64,000 nucleotides of DNA. It comes from Rhodococcus sp. HNM0563. GTDB lineage: Bacteria > Actinomycetota > Actinomycetes > Mycobacteriales > Mycobacteriaceae. Every line of letters begins with the position of its first letter. Position 1 is the first letter of the stretch. Both the position numbers and the translations under genes were made by a program. The DNA is taken from NCBI RefSeq assembly GCF_012726195.1, contig NZ_JAASAF010000007.1, positions 230,223 to 294,222 of the forward strand, written 5' to 3'. This document shows positions 17,565 to 26,133 of the stretch, one piece after another. The notes under the pieces are model-generated. The model was not told where the DNA came from and made no database searches. It was given only the letters and a program-made list of their open reading frames with translations.

Positions 17565-18941
17565 TCAGGCTGTCTTCGGTGAGGCCGGACTATGCTCCGA
17601 GGAGTTCGTGTCGAGCGACTCTGTCTCGCCGGTAAGCAGCGCAGCTTCCGGTGCTGCACTGGTATTGCTGTTGGGCATCGTGACGATCACGATGATCCCA
17701 AGCAGGGCTGCCGCGGCGACCACACCCGACGAGGCGTATGCGTTCCCGGTCATCTCGGTGAACTTCGCCGCCAGGTAGGGACCGAAACCGCCGCCGAACG
17801 CCGAGCCGAGACCGAATCCGATTGCGGCGCCGGTGTAGCGAACCGCCGCCGGAAATGCGGAGGTGAGTGTTGCGTACACGGGGACCGCCGCGGCGCCGGC
17901 CATGCCGACGAGGAGCATGTGACCGAGTGCGGTGACGACCAGGAGCCCGTCGGTTGCTTTGATGAAATACATGATCGGGAACATCGCCACCAGGAGGATG
18001 CCCAGCGCCAGCACCAGGGTGACTCTGCGACCACTTCTGTCGATGAGGAATCCGGCGCCGAAGCTGATGGCGATGGCGAAGGCCGACCCGGCGGTGGCCA
18101 GCCATGCGGTGGCGCCTGGGGTCATACCGACCTCTTGTTGCAGGAACAGCGGCATGTACGCCGGAACGACGTAGCCGATCGCGAGAACCGAGGTGCTGAT
18201 TGCGATTACACGCAGCAGTGTCACTGGGTATCGCGTGATGACCGAACGCAGCGGGGCGGCCTGTACTTTGTGTTTGTCGGCGAGGCCCTTGAATTCAGGT
18301 GATTCCTCCAACCGGGTGCGCAGGTACAGCACGTACAGCATCAGCGGCAGCGACATGAGGAGGGGAACACGCCAGCCCCAGCTGGACATCACGTCTTCCG
18401 AAGACAAGGAAGTGGTGACGGCCACGACCAGCGGTGCCACCGCGGCGCCGAATGCGAATCCCACCGGGGTCATTGCGCTCAGGATGCCGTAGTTCTTGGC
18501 GGATGCGTGCTCGGTGACGAAGGTGGCCGAGCCCATCTGTTCACCCCCGGCGAAGAATCCTTGGAGCAGGCGCGTGAGAACGAGCAGAGCCGGGGCCAGG
18601 ATCCCGACGGTGGAGTGTGTCGGCAACAGCCCCATCAGGATGGTGGCGCCGCCCATGCCTGAGATGGTGAGGATCAGAGTGAATCGACGACCGTAACGGT
18701 CACCGATTCGGCCGAAGACGATGCCTCCGATCGGGCGCGCAAGGAATCCGGTGCCGAGAACCGCGAGTGAACTCAGAATGCCGGTTGCGGGATCGTCGCT
18801 GGGAAAGAACTTGGGGGACAGGTATGCGATCAGGAACGTGAAAACCATGAAGTCGTATGCCTCGACGGCGGTTCCGAAGAAGCCGGCGAGCGATGCCCTA
18901 CGTACCAGCGTCGGTGAAGCCGTGATCTCGGGAGAACTCAT
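17565..18941 (-). CDS. MFS permease (metabolite:H+ symporter type)
   Basis: A 458-residue, 12-helix major facilitator. The sequence SLAGFFGTAVEAYDFMVF, the loop GRIGDRYGRR and RLLQGFFAGGEQMGSATFV match the metabolite:H+ symporter subfamily (ShiA/ProP-like), which imports organic acids and related small molecules. The second half repeats the RxGRR motif (DRSGRR). It is preceded, about 260 bp upstream, by a leftward copy of the composite promoter also found before the Rieske and cyclase operons. This suggests it imports the substrate or an intermediate of that pathway. Confidence 0.9.
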   Translation of the reverse strand: MSSPEITASPTLVRRASLAGFFGTAVEAYDFMVFTFLIAYLSPKFFPSDDPATGILSSLAVLGTGFLARPIGGIVFGRIGDRYGRRFTLILTISGMGGATILMGLLPTHSTVGILAPALLVLTRLLQGFFAGGEQMGSATFVTEHASAKNYGILSAMTPVGFAFGAAVAPLVVAVTTSLSSEDVMSSWGWRVPLLMSLPLMLYVLYLRTRLEESPEFKGLADKHKVQAAPLRSVITRYPVTLLRVIAISTSVLAIGYVVPAYMPLFLQQEVGMTPGATAWLATAGSAFAIAISFGAGFLIDRSGRRVTLVLALGILLVAMFPIMYFIKATDGLLVVTALGHMLLVGMAGAAAVPVYATLTSAFPAAVRYTGAAIGFGLGSAFGGGFGPYLAAKFTEMTGNAYASSGVVAAAALLGIIVIVTMPNSNTSAAPEAALLTGETESLDTNSSEHSPASPKTA

Positions 18942-19191
18942 TGTGATCCTGTTCGACGTGACATTCGATGTGATTACCGAGAGAAGCTGACCTGACTTTG
19001 CGCATCCGGTGCCGTTTCTTCTCCGTACCTCCTGGGTGTGAAGTCGCCGACGAAGTACAGAAGCTGCTCTACGGCAAGAGTTTTGCCGGATCGCTGCCCG
19101 TCCCGAAGGAGGGCGTGGACGTGAGGCCCCGTTCGAACTCCCTCGGGCGACGCACGATCGTGCCCCCTCAGATCACCACGACGGCACCGTA

Positions 19192-19232
19192 GTGATGATC
19201 GTCACTGTAGCCAGTGGCCATGCCCGCGTCAA
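19192..19232 (-). promoter_or_regulatory. Composite promoter/operator copy A (drives MFS permease leftward)
   Basis: On the minus strand: -35 TTGACG (19232-19227), 17-bp spacer, -10 TACAGT (19209-19204). The palindrome core GCCA-C-TGGC lies in the spacer next to the -10, with one mismatch in the outer arm (GGCCA for TAGCCA). GTGA-N6-TCAC begins in the last bases of the -10. Same spacing as copies B and C. The transcript would have a leader of about 250 nt before the MFS start. The rest of the 415-bp gap holds no gene. Confidence 0.8.
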
Positions 19233-19356
19233 CAGGGGGTGGGTGGATGGATGATTCGCCCCCGTCGGCCCGGAGGGGAGAGTGGCCCCGGCTATCGGGT
19301 CGCCCCGAAGAGAGCGTGAATCTTCTTGCTCCTGAGCCTGATAGGGTCCCTGCAGT

Positions 19357-20382
19357 ATGGGAGAGCTCTCGAAATTCCTTGTGTCAGTCGATGACGTCTG
19401 GACCACACCGCAGGTGGCGGAGTTCTTGGCTATCAGTCGTCAGGCGATCAACAAGCGGATCCACAACCGGAAGATGCTCGGATATCCCGGTGGCGGAACA
19501 ACACTGTTCCCGGTCTGGCAGTTCGACTTGGACAAGCATCGCGTTCGTCCGGAAGCCCTCGAGTTCCTGGCCCAGTTCGATGAAGACACTGCGATGCTTG
19601 CCATTGCGCAGTGGTCGACCACCAGAATCACCGGCACCGATCGGACACCGGCCGAACTGTTGCTGAGCTCGGATTCCAAGGACGAAGCGCTCCGCATGGC
19701 CGGCGAGTATGCGGCCCGCACAGAGGAGAATCCTTCCTCGGTTGTCGGAAAGACTGCGCGACGTACGGGTACGGAGATCGCGGAGTGGGTGCCGACCCAA
19801 GCGGGTTCGACCGGTCCGCAACAGGCAATTCTTCTCGCCGCTGCGGACCTCTTTGCACGTAGGGGCCCCGCCAAAGTGACGCTACGGGAGATCGCCAGTG
19901 CTGCCGGCGTGACCTACGGGCTGATCCACCGGTTCTATCGAACGAAGGAGAACCTGCTGGTAGCGGTAATGGAACTGCTCGTCACCTATGGCGGCGAGCG
20001 GCTGTCGGGTGAAGAAGACGCTTACGCTGCGATCGAGAACTCGTTCGGCGCCGATATCGACGCCGGTCAGTTCGGCCGAATGCTCACGTGGTCGATCTTC
20101 GAGGGAACCCGACCGGATCGTCTGCTCGGCGGCGTCCGTTCGCGAGGCTATCGATCGCAGATCGATACCTTGTGGGAGGATCCGGTCGAGCCCCGAGTGC
20201 ATACCGAGTTCGATTCGCGAGTGCTGGCCTCGTTGATCGCCCTCGTGGGCGCCGTGTGGGATCTGTACGAGCCGTATCTCACTGTGCTCGGCGACTATCC
20301 GGACCGCAGCCGAGAAGGCGTCCGCAAGGAAGTCGCCGACATGCTCAAGGTCCTGATCTACGCAACACGGCCGAACGGATAG
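19357..20382 (+). CDS. Fusion regulator 2: Xre/MbcA-like HTH region + TetR domain
   Basis: A 341-residue paralogue of the regulator at 14.5 kb with the same domain order: residues ~14-118 with VWTTPQVAEFLAISRQAINK, LFPVWQFD and QWSTT followed by TPAELL; a short linker; TetR HTH at ~153-203 (FARRGPAKVTLREIASAAG, then VTYGLIHRFYRTKENLL); helical ligand domain. No ribosome site precedes the ATG, and TAGGGT lies 10 bp upstream of it, which suggests a leaderless transcript. It starts 125 bp from composite promoter copy A, which fires in the opposite direction, making it the nearest candidate regulator. Confidence 0.85.
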   Translation: MGELSKFLVSVDDVWTTPQVAEFLAISRQAINKRIHNRKMLGYPGGGTTLFPVWQFDLDKHRVRPEALEFLAQFDEDTAMLAIAQWSTTRITGTDRTPAELLLSSDSKDEALRMAGEYAARTEENPSSVVGKTARRTGTEIAEWVPTQAGSTGPQQAILLAAADLFARRGPAKVTLREIASAAGVTYGLIHRFYRTKENLLVAVMELLVTYGGERLSGEEDAYAAIENSFGADIDAGQFGRMLTWSIFEGTRPDRLLGGVRSRGYRSQIDTLWEDPVEPRVHTEFDSRVLASLIALVGAVWDLYEPYLTVLGDYPDRSREGVRKEVADMLKVLIYATRPNG

Positions 20383-20403
20383 TCCCTCAACGCAATGGAG
20401 AAA

Positions 20404-20447
20404 CCGAACGATGCGGAGCGCCGGTATAGGCCCTCCGCATCGTTCGG
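20404..20447. terminator. Bidirectional terminator hairpin
   Basis: Perfect 15-bp stem (CCGAACGATGCGGAG with its complement) around a 14-base loop, in the 79-bp gap between convergent fusion regulator 2 and the alcohol dehydrogenase gene. No T-run. Confidence 0.75.
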
Positions 20448-20461
20448 CGGGAAAGCTGATG

Positions 20462-21532
20462 TCAGGACGGCATCAGCAGGACTCCGCGGTCGAGCTTGCC
20501 GTTCCGGGCGTCGTCCATGAGCGACTGGAAGTCTTCCAGCTCGTAGGTCTGGGTGACGAGCTCGTCGAGCAGAAGCCGGCCGGATCGGTACAGGTCGAGG
20601 TATTTGGGAATGTCCGCGCCCGGTCGCGACGAACCGTAGCGGCAGCCGAGCACGGAGCGATCCATGTAGAAGGTGCCGGCCGGGACCGACAGTTTGGCCT
20701 CGGGTCCGGCGACGCCGAGCATGATCAACTGGCCGCCCCAGTCGAGCATGTCCATGGCCTGGCTGGTGATTGCCTCACCGCCGACGCAGTCGAAGACGTG
20801 ACGGGCTCCGCCGTCGGTGAGTTCGCGGACAGCTGCGACGGTGTCGCCTGCGGTCGCATCGATGAAGTGGCCGGCGCCGAAGAGGCGCGTCTTCGGCTCC
20901 TTACCGGGGTTGGTGTCGATGGCGATGATTGTCGCTGCGCCCGCGACTCGGGCAGCCTGAATCACGTTCAGGCCGATGCCGCCGGCGCCGATGACGACCA
21001 CCGAGTCGCCGGGGGCGACCCGGGCTCGGTTCAGCACCGCTCCGGCGCCGGTCAATACTCCGCAACCGACCAGGCACGCACTCGACAGCGGGATATCCTT
21101 CGGGATCGACACCGCCTGCCCTGCCTTGACGACGATTCGCTCGCTGAAGGTCGAGAGCGTTGCGAAGCTGTGGAGTGGGGTTCCGTCGAGTTCGAACGGC
21201 GTGGCCGTCTTCCCGAACGACTCACGGCACATCGTGGGGTGTCCGGAAGTGCACGAGGCACATTGACCGCACGTCGCGAGCGTTGACAACACCACGTGGT
21301 CGCCGACAGCAGGCATGGTGACGCCCGGTCCGACGGCCTCGACGATGCCTGCACCCTCGTGCCCGAGGATAACCGGGACCGGGAATGGGATTTTCCCGTT
21401 GATCACACTCAGATCGCTCTGGCACAGGCCGCTCGCGACGATGCGGACCTGGACTTCGCCGGGTCCGGGGTCGCGGACGGTGACTCCGTCAACCAGTTTG
21501 TTGACGGTGCCGTCGAAGACGATTGCTTTCAT
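20462..21532 (-). CDS. Zinc-dependent alcohol dehydrogenase (MDR family)
   Basis: 356 residues from the ATG at 21532; the longer frame upstream is not needed. Both zinc sites are visible: catalytic Cys37 (CQSD) and His58-Glu59 (GHEGAG), and structural Cys88, 91, 94 and 102 (CGQCASC...C). The coenzyme Rossmann motif VVIGAGGIGLN is intact. It resembles class III-like/benzyl alcohol-type MDR enzymes and would oxidise an alcohol to aldehyde or ketone with NAD. It is transcribed away from the Rieske operon promoter but has no copy of the composite site directly upstream. Confidence 0.88.
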   Translation of the reverse strand: MKAIVFDGTVNKLVDGVTVRDPGPGEVQVRIVASGLCQSDLSVINGKIPFPVPVILGHEGAGIVEAVGPGVTMPAVGDHVVLSTLATCGQCASCTSGHPTMCRESFGKTATPFELDGTPLHSFATLSTFSERIVVKAGQAVSIPKDIPLSSACLVGCGVLTGAGAVLNRARVAPGDSVVVIGAGGIGLNVIQAARVAGAATIIAIDTNPGKEPKTRLFGAGHFIDATAGDTVAAVRELTDGGARHVFDCVGGEAITSQAMDMLDWGGQLIMLGVAGPEAKLSVPAGTFYMDRSVLGCRYGSSRPGADIPKYLDLYRSGRLLLDELVTQTYELEDFQSLMDDARNGKLDRGVLLMPS

Positions 21533-21823
21533 CCTGTGACCTCGCTGTTCTGTGCCTGTGCTCACTCCGCGCTGTGCGTTGGCGCAGCCGGGCGACGACT
21601 GTAGATGTTGATGGGGATGAGGAAAACCAGGACAGCGCTGAGGCTTCCGGTTCAACGCGGCTGATGCTATGGGCGGACGGTTCTGCAGTCAAGCTTCTTC
21701 GGCCCCCGTCGAGCTCGCCCGGTAGCTGTGTTGTCGCAGGCGGGAAAGTTGGCTCGCAGCTGAGCTGTGGCTTGCCTCTCGAAAGCCTGTGACCTCGGTT
21801 TATTCAACCTTACAGCGGGTGTG

Positions 21824-21864
21824 TTGACGCATACGTAGCCAATGGCTACAGTGATGGCAGTCAC
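21824..21864 (+). promoter_or_regulatory. Composite promoter/operator copy B (drives Rieske operon)
   Basis: -35 TTGACG (21824-21829), 17-bp spacer, -10 TACAGT (21847-21852). A perfect palindrome GTAGCCA-A-TGGCTAC spans 21835-21849, filling the spacer and overlapping the -10. GTGA-N6-TCAC follows at 21851-21864. A leader of about 175 nt runs to the GTG at 22038. The 505-bp gap 21533-22037 contains no gene besides this site. Confidence 0.85.
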
Positions 21865-22037
21865 GACGCGCCGTGGAGACGATCTGCGACCGCAGCTCAC
21901 GGATTGCCGGACATGCTTCGGCGACGTGTTGCGTCGACGCACCCTCGGGAACCTGAGGAGCGTGAAAGTGCTTGTTGTAGAGCGAAATTAATGAACTCGA
22001 CGAAGATGCTTCTGTAGCAATGGTTCAGGAGGATGAA

Positions 22038-23084
22038 GTGTCACCCATGGCGTTATCGATGAAACCCACAGGATGGTTTCAGATCGGCTGGTCGTCCGAC
22101 CTCGCTGCCGGTGAGGTCAAGCCGATGCGGTACTTCGGCCAGGAGCTGGTCGCCTATCGCACCGGGAACGGCCGGCTGGTGGTTCTGAACGCATACTGCG
22201 AGCACCTCGGCGCACACCTGGGATACGGCGGCTCGGTGGTCGGTGACGACATCGCTTGCCCTTTCCACGGCTGGCAGTGGAGCCCGGAAGGCCGCAATAC
22301 CTGCATTCCGTACCAGAAAGCGACGAACCGGGTCCGCAAGATCGGCACCTGGCCCACCGTCGAGCGCGACGGAATCATGTACATCTGGCACGACGTGGAA
22401 GGCGGAGAGCCACTCTACGACGTACCCAGCGTCTTCGACATGTTTCCCGGGTCCGGTTCGTCGAACGACTACCACGAACTGGGGGAAAGCGGTCGCCTCG
22501 AAACTGCCGAGCTGCCGATCCATCCGCAGTATGCGGCCGAGAACGGCGTCGACTTCGCGCACTTCAAGTACGTCCACCGCGCCGACGAGGTCCCGACTGT
22601 CGTCAACCGCGAGTTCGGTGAGTACGACTTCGCCACTGAACTCGCCTTGAACTTCAAACGTCGTGGTAGCGACGGCACGATCGAAGATGTCAAAGGACGC
22701 ACCCGAGCATTGCTCCTGGGTGTGGGACTTGGCTTCTCGCACGCAGACGGGGTCGGCTCGATCTGCTCGTTGTCGGCAGTGACCCCGGTCGACGATGAGC
22801 GCTCAATTCTCCGGTTCTCGGCCTGGGCGAGCAAGGAACCCGGTGAGGACGACACCCGCGTGGCCAAGCGGCAGCGAAGCGCTGTGGGGCAGGTCAAGGC
22901 AGACATCGCGATCTGGGAACACCAGCGCTACACGGAACCGCCGGGATTGGCTACTGCCGAGGCTGCCGGCTTCCGCGACATCCGAAAGTGGGCTCGTCGC
23001 TTCTACCCCGAGGGTGACCTCGGAAGCGGCGCTGCCGAGCAGACTGCAGGCACCGATGAACTCCGGGCGGAAAGCACATCATGA
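22038..23084 (+). CDS. Rieske non-haem iron oxygenase, KshA-like
   Basis: 348 residues from the GTG at 22038, which has AGGAGG five bases upstream; ATGs at 22020 and 22047 fit the ribosome site less well. Rieske [2Fe-2S] ligands: Cys54, His56, Cys74, His77 (YCEHLGAHLG...CPFHGWQW). Mononuclear iron: DFAHFKYVH gives His175 and His180, with Asp in KADIAIWEH as probable third ligand. The overall order matches KshA, the oxygenase of 3-ketosteroid 9-alpha-hydroxylase, but similarity looks distant, so the substrate may differ. A KshB-like reductase is encoded in the same operon (29.7 kb). It overlaps the next gene by 4 bp. Confidence 0.88.
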   Translation: MSPMALSMKPTGWFQIGWSSDLAAGEVKPMRYFGQELVAYRTGNGRLVVLNAYCEHLGAHLGYGGSVVGDDIACPFHGWQWSPEGRNTCIPYQKATNRVRKIGTWPTVERDGIMYIWHDVEGGEPLYDVPSVFDMFPGSGSSNDYHELGESGRLETAELPIHPQYAAENGVDFAHFKYVHRADEVPTVVNREFGEYDFATELALNFKRRGSDGTIEDVKGRTRALLLGVGLGFSHADGVGSICSLSAVTPVDDERSILRFSAWASKEPGEDDTRVAKRQRSAVGQVKADIAIWEHQRYTEPPGLATAEAAGFRDIRKWARRFYPEGDLGSGAAEQTAGTDELRAESTS

Positions 23085-24238
23085 GACCGACACTGGCACA
23101 CGAACACGAGGCATGGCGGGCAGAGATCCGCGAGTTTCTCGACGCAGAACTGCCGGCGAAACACGCCTTCAACCCGGAATTCGACGACGCGCCGGAGCAG
23201 TGGGCGATTGCCGTCGAATTCAGCAAGAAGGTGGCGGCCAGGGGCTGGATCGGATTGACCTGGCCGAAAGAGTACGGCGGTAAGGGGCTCGCCCCGATCG
23301 CGAACCAGATTCTGCTCGAAGAGCTGTACGCGGCCGATGCGCCGATGATCAACTCGGTCGGCATCTTCCTCGCTGCGGGAACCATCTTGGTCGGTGGCAC
23401 AGAGGAACAGAAGAAGCGACTGCTACCGGATATCGCGAATATGCGGACCCTGTGGGCAGAGGGTCTCACCGAGCCCGAGGCCGGGTCCGACCTCGGTTCT
23501 CTGAAGACCAAAGCGGTCCGCGACGGTGACGAGTGGGTCATCACCGGAGAGAAGGCCTTCACGTCCTGGGGGCCGATGTCGGATGTTCTGTATGTGGCTG
23601 CACGGACCGCGACGGACCCCGCTGCGCGCGATGCGATCAGCATCTTCGTGGTGGATCTACGGAGTCCGGGCGTCACCTTGCATCCGATGCGGAACTACGG
23701 TGGCGGAGTGCAGTCGAGCACCTTCCTCGACCACGTGCGCGTGCCCGCATCTTCGTTGATCGGTGAAGAAGGTAAGGGCTGGCAGTACATCATGCGTGCC
23801 TTCTACGCTTCCGGGACCGTCGAGCCGATCTATGCGATGCAGGAGACTCGCCTGCGGGAGCTGATCGCACACTGCAAGGCGATCCCCGGCAAGCTGGACG
23901 ATCCGCATGTGCAGGCCGACCTGGCCGAGCTGGCCGAGATGATCCAGACGCAGCGCCTGCTCGCCTACGAGATCATCGGCGACAACGCCCACGGTCGGCA
24001 GACCCCTTGGGGTGGCGGCGTCCAGCAGGTCGCAGCCAAGGAGTTCGAGCCGCTGTTCGCGCAGATCTACGACCGGGTGCTCGGCCCGACCAGCCAACTG
24101 CGGTCGGAGTCGTTGTATGCCCCACTCAACGGAAAACCCGAGGCATGGTATCGGCAATCGTTCGCGAACCATGCCGGTGGAACGTCCCAACTCAAGCGGA
24201 TGGTGCTCGCGACGCGGGGCCTAGGCCTGCCGCGATAG
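23081..24238 (+). CDS. Acyl-CoA dehydrogenase (FadE-like), probable alpha subunit
   Basis: 385 residues, ATGA overlap with the Rieske gene. Acyl-CoA dehydrogenase features: WPKEYGGKG, TEPEAGSDLGSLKT, GEKAFTSW and the C-terminal HAGGTSQLKRMVLATRGLGLP. The C-terminal motif that often carries the catalytic Glu reads G-G-T-S-Q, so the base must lie elsewhere, perhaps the Glu in SGTVEPIYAM. It is followed directly by a shorter, divergent family member. Such adjacent pairs form heterotetramers in actinobacterial steroid side-chain degradation (ChsE type), and this is the likely arrangement here. Confidence 0.87.
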   Translation: MRPTLAHEHEAWRAEIREFLDAELPAKHAFNPEFDDAPEQWAIAVEFSKKVAARGWIGLTWPKEYGGKGLAPIANQILLEELYAADAPMINSVGIFLAAGTILVGGTEEQKKRLLPDIANMRTLWAEGLTEPEAGSDLGSLKTKAVRDGDEWVITGEKAFTSWGPMSDVLYVAARTATDPAARDAISIFVVDLRSPGVTLHPMRNYGGGVQSSTFLDHVRVPASSLIGEEGKGWQYIMRAFYASGTVEPIYAMQETRLRELIAHCKAIPGKLDDPHVQADLAELAEMIQTQRLLAYEIIGDNAHGRQTPWGGGVQQVAAKEFEPLFAQIYDRVLGPTSQLRSESLYAPLNGKPEAWYRQSFANHAGGTSQLKRMVLATRGLGLPR

Positions 24239-24247
24239 GAGCAGATG

Positions 24248-25324
24248 ATGGATTTGGCATGGGGCGAGGACTTTACCGCTCTCGCAGATGTAAGCAAGTC
24301 GGTGTTCGCACGATACTCACCGCTGGAAGAACGAACGAACTCGGTTCCGTTCGGCGAGCAGATCGCGCAGTTCGCCGAGCTCGGCTGGTTGCAGCTGTCG
24401 GATCCCGTCGCCGCTGACGCCGACAGCCCGTCACTCGGAACGATTGCGGCAGTGTTCGTGGAAATGGGCCGCGCACTGGCTGATACGCCGTTGCTCGACT
24501 TGACGATTGCCCGCGACATGGCGCTGCTGATCGGTACCGAGAGGTCGACGGAAGTCGCCGAACGCATCGGTAGTGGTGGGGCCGTGGTGATCCCGGTCTT
24601 TCCGTCCACCGACTGGGGCTCGGCTGTCTCGTATTCGAACGGATCGCTGAACGGAGTTGCGCTGGCCATCGGCCATGCCGACCACGCCGACAGCTTCCTT
24701 GTCCACACGGCCGGTGACAACGGTGTTGTCGCTCTGGTGGATTCGAGCTCCTCGATCGGTATCGAAACGATGCCGAACATGGGCGGCCACTCGATGTTCG
24801 CGGTGACTTTCGACAATGTGCCGGTGGCCGAAGCCGATGTGCTGGCGGGTGGCGACGATGCCCACCGTGCCGCTCTGCTGGCCGGGCAGCGTGGCGCCGT
24901 GCTGCGCGCTGCTCAGGTCTACGGTGCGGGGATGCGGCTGCTGGATATGACGGTGTCGTATGCGCAGCAGCGGCGTCAATTCGGCGGTCCGATCGGCAGA
25001 TTCCAGGCGGTCCAGTACCTGTGCACCGACATCGCGATCGCAGCACACCTCACCTCGGCGCATGTGCGCTCGGTGGTCGCTGCCATCGAATCGGGTGACG
25101 ATCCTCAGCCGCACCTCGGCCTGATGTGTAAGCAGGCCGCGAAGACTGCGCTGCAGATGGTCCATTGCGCACACGAGGTCCACGCGGGCATCGGATACAT
25201 GGTCGAGTCGAACGTGCACCTGTTCACCGATGCGGCCAAGCGCTGGCAGTACGACTTCGGCAACGCTGCCGAGAACAACGCCTCGATCGCCTCGGCGATC
25301 ACACGGATCTACGAAGGAGCGTGA
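24248..25324 (+). CDS. Acyl-CoA dehydrogenase-like, probable beta subunit
   Basis: 358 residues from the ATG at 24248 (AGGAG six bases upstream; the ATG at 24245 is too close). It is shorter and more divergent than its neighbour: no EPxxGSD motif, a poorly conserved middle domain, but a clear C-terminal acyl-CoA dehydrogenase helix bundle (YAQQRRQFGGPIGRFQAVQY and HEVHAGIGYMVESNVHL). The lost middle-domain motifs suggest it contributes only part of the FAD or substrate site in a complex with the upstream subunit. Confidence 0.8.
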   Translation: MDLAWGEDFTALADVSKSVFARYSPLEERTNSVPFGEQIAQFAELGWLQLSDPVAADADSPSLGTIAAVFVEMGRALADTPLLDLTIARDMALLIGTERSTEVAERIGSGGAVVIPVFPSTDWGSAVSYSNGSLNGVALAIGHADHADSFLVHTAGDNGVVALVDSSSSIGIETMPNMGGHSMFAVTFDNVPVAEADVLAGGDDAHRAALLAGQRGAVLRAAQVYGAGMRLLDMTVSYAQQRRQFGGPIGRFQAVQYLCTDIAIAAHLTSAHVRSVVAAIESGDDPQPHLGLMCKQAAKTALQMVHCAHEVHAGIGYMVESNVHLFTDAAKRWQYDFGNAAENNASIASAITRIYEGA

Positions 25325-25326
25325 CG

Positions 25327-26133
25327 ATGCCGCTGATCGATTACGAGGTCGAGGACGCCGTCGCGGTCATCACCCTGAACCGTCCGGAGAAGCACAACGC
25401 GCAGAACGAGCCGATGCTCGAGGAACTCGATGCTGCCTGGCGTGCCGCGGCAACGGATGATGCGGTCAAGGTCATCGTCGTGCGAGCCAACGGTGACAAT
25501 TTCTCGGCGGGACACGATCTGAAGTCGACGACATCCGGCTATGAACAGTCGGAAGTCAAGAGCCAGCTCGAGAACGCGTACGGATGGGAGACCGAGTACT
25601 ACCTCGGTTTCTCCCGTCGCTGGCGTGACGTGCCCAAGCCGTCGATAGCATCGGTCAAGGGCGCCTGCATCGCCGGCGCGCTGAACGTCATCTGGCCGTG
25701 CGACCTCATCGTGGCTGCCGACAACACGTTCTTCAGTGACCCGGTCGCCAAGTACGGGATCGGCGGAGTCGAGTATCACGCGCACACATGGGAACTCGGC
25801 GCTCGCAGAGCGAAAGAGATGCTTTTCACCGCGCGCAGCTTCTCCGCTGAGGAAGCCTTCGCGGCCGGCATGGTCAACCGTGTCGTCCCAGTCGACGAAC
25901 TCGAATCCGAGACGATGAATCTCGCTCGCGAGATCGCACAGATGGACGCCTGGGCACTGCGGCAGGGCAAGCGCGCCGTGAACCAGACACTGGACATCAT
26001 GGGTCAGCAGGCGGCGCTTCAGTCGGCGTTCGACATGCATTGGCTCGGTCACGCGAACTCGATGCTGACCACCGGATACCCGCTGCTCACCGCCGCTCCA
26101 CTGCCGGCCGAGTCGAAGAAGGACCGGACGTGA
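25327..26133 (+). CDS. Enoyl-CoA hydratase/isomerase (crotonase)
   Basis: 268 residues, starting 2 bp after the preceding stop. Crotonase fold: AVITLNRPEKHNAQN, oxyanion-hole stretches FSAGHDLKS and KGACIAGALNVIWPCDLIVAAD, and GGVEYHAHTWELG where catalytic acids usually sit. The Glu in GGVEY may be one of the two catalytic residues. It would hydrate the enoyl-CoA made by the acyl-CoA dehydrogenase pair, though other crotonase reactions (ring opening, isomerisation) are possible. The CoA ligase gene overlaps its end by 4 bp. Confidence 0.85.
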   Translation: MPLIDYEVEDAVAVITLNRPEKHNAQNEPMLEELDAAWRAAATDDAVKVIVVRANGDNFSAGHDLKSTTSGYEQSEVKSQLENAYGWETEYYLGFSRRWRDVPKPSIASVKGACIAGALNVIWPCDLIVAADNTFFSDPVAKYGIGGVEYHAHTWELGARRAKEMLFTARSFSAEEAFAAGMVNRVVPVDELESETMNLAREIAQMDAWALRQGKRAVNQTLDIMGQQAALQSAFDMHWLGHANSMLTTGYPLLTAAPLPAESKKDRT

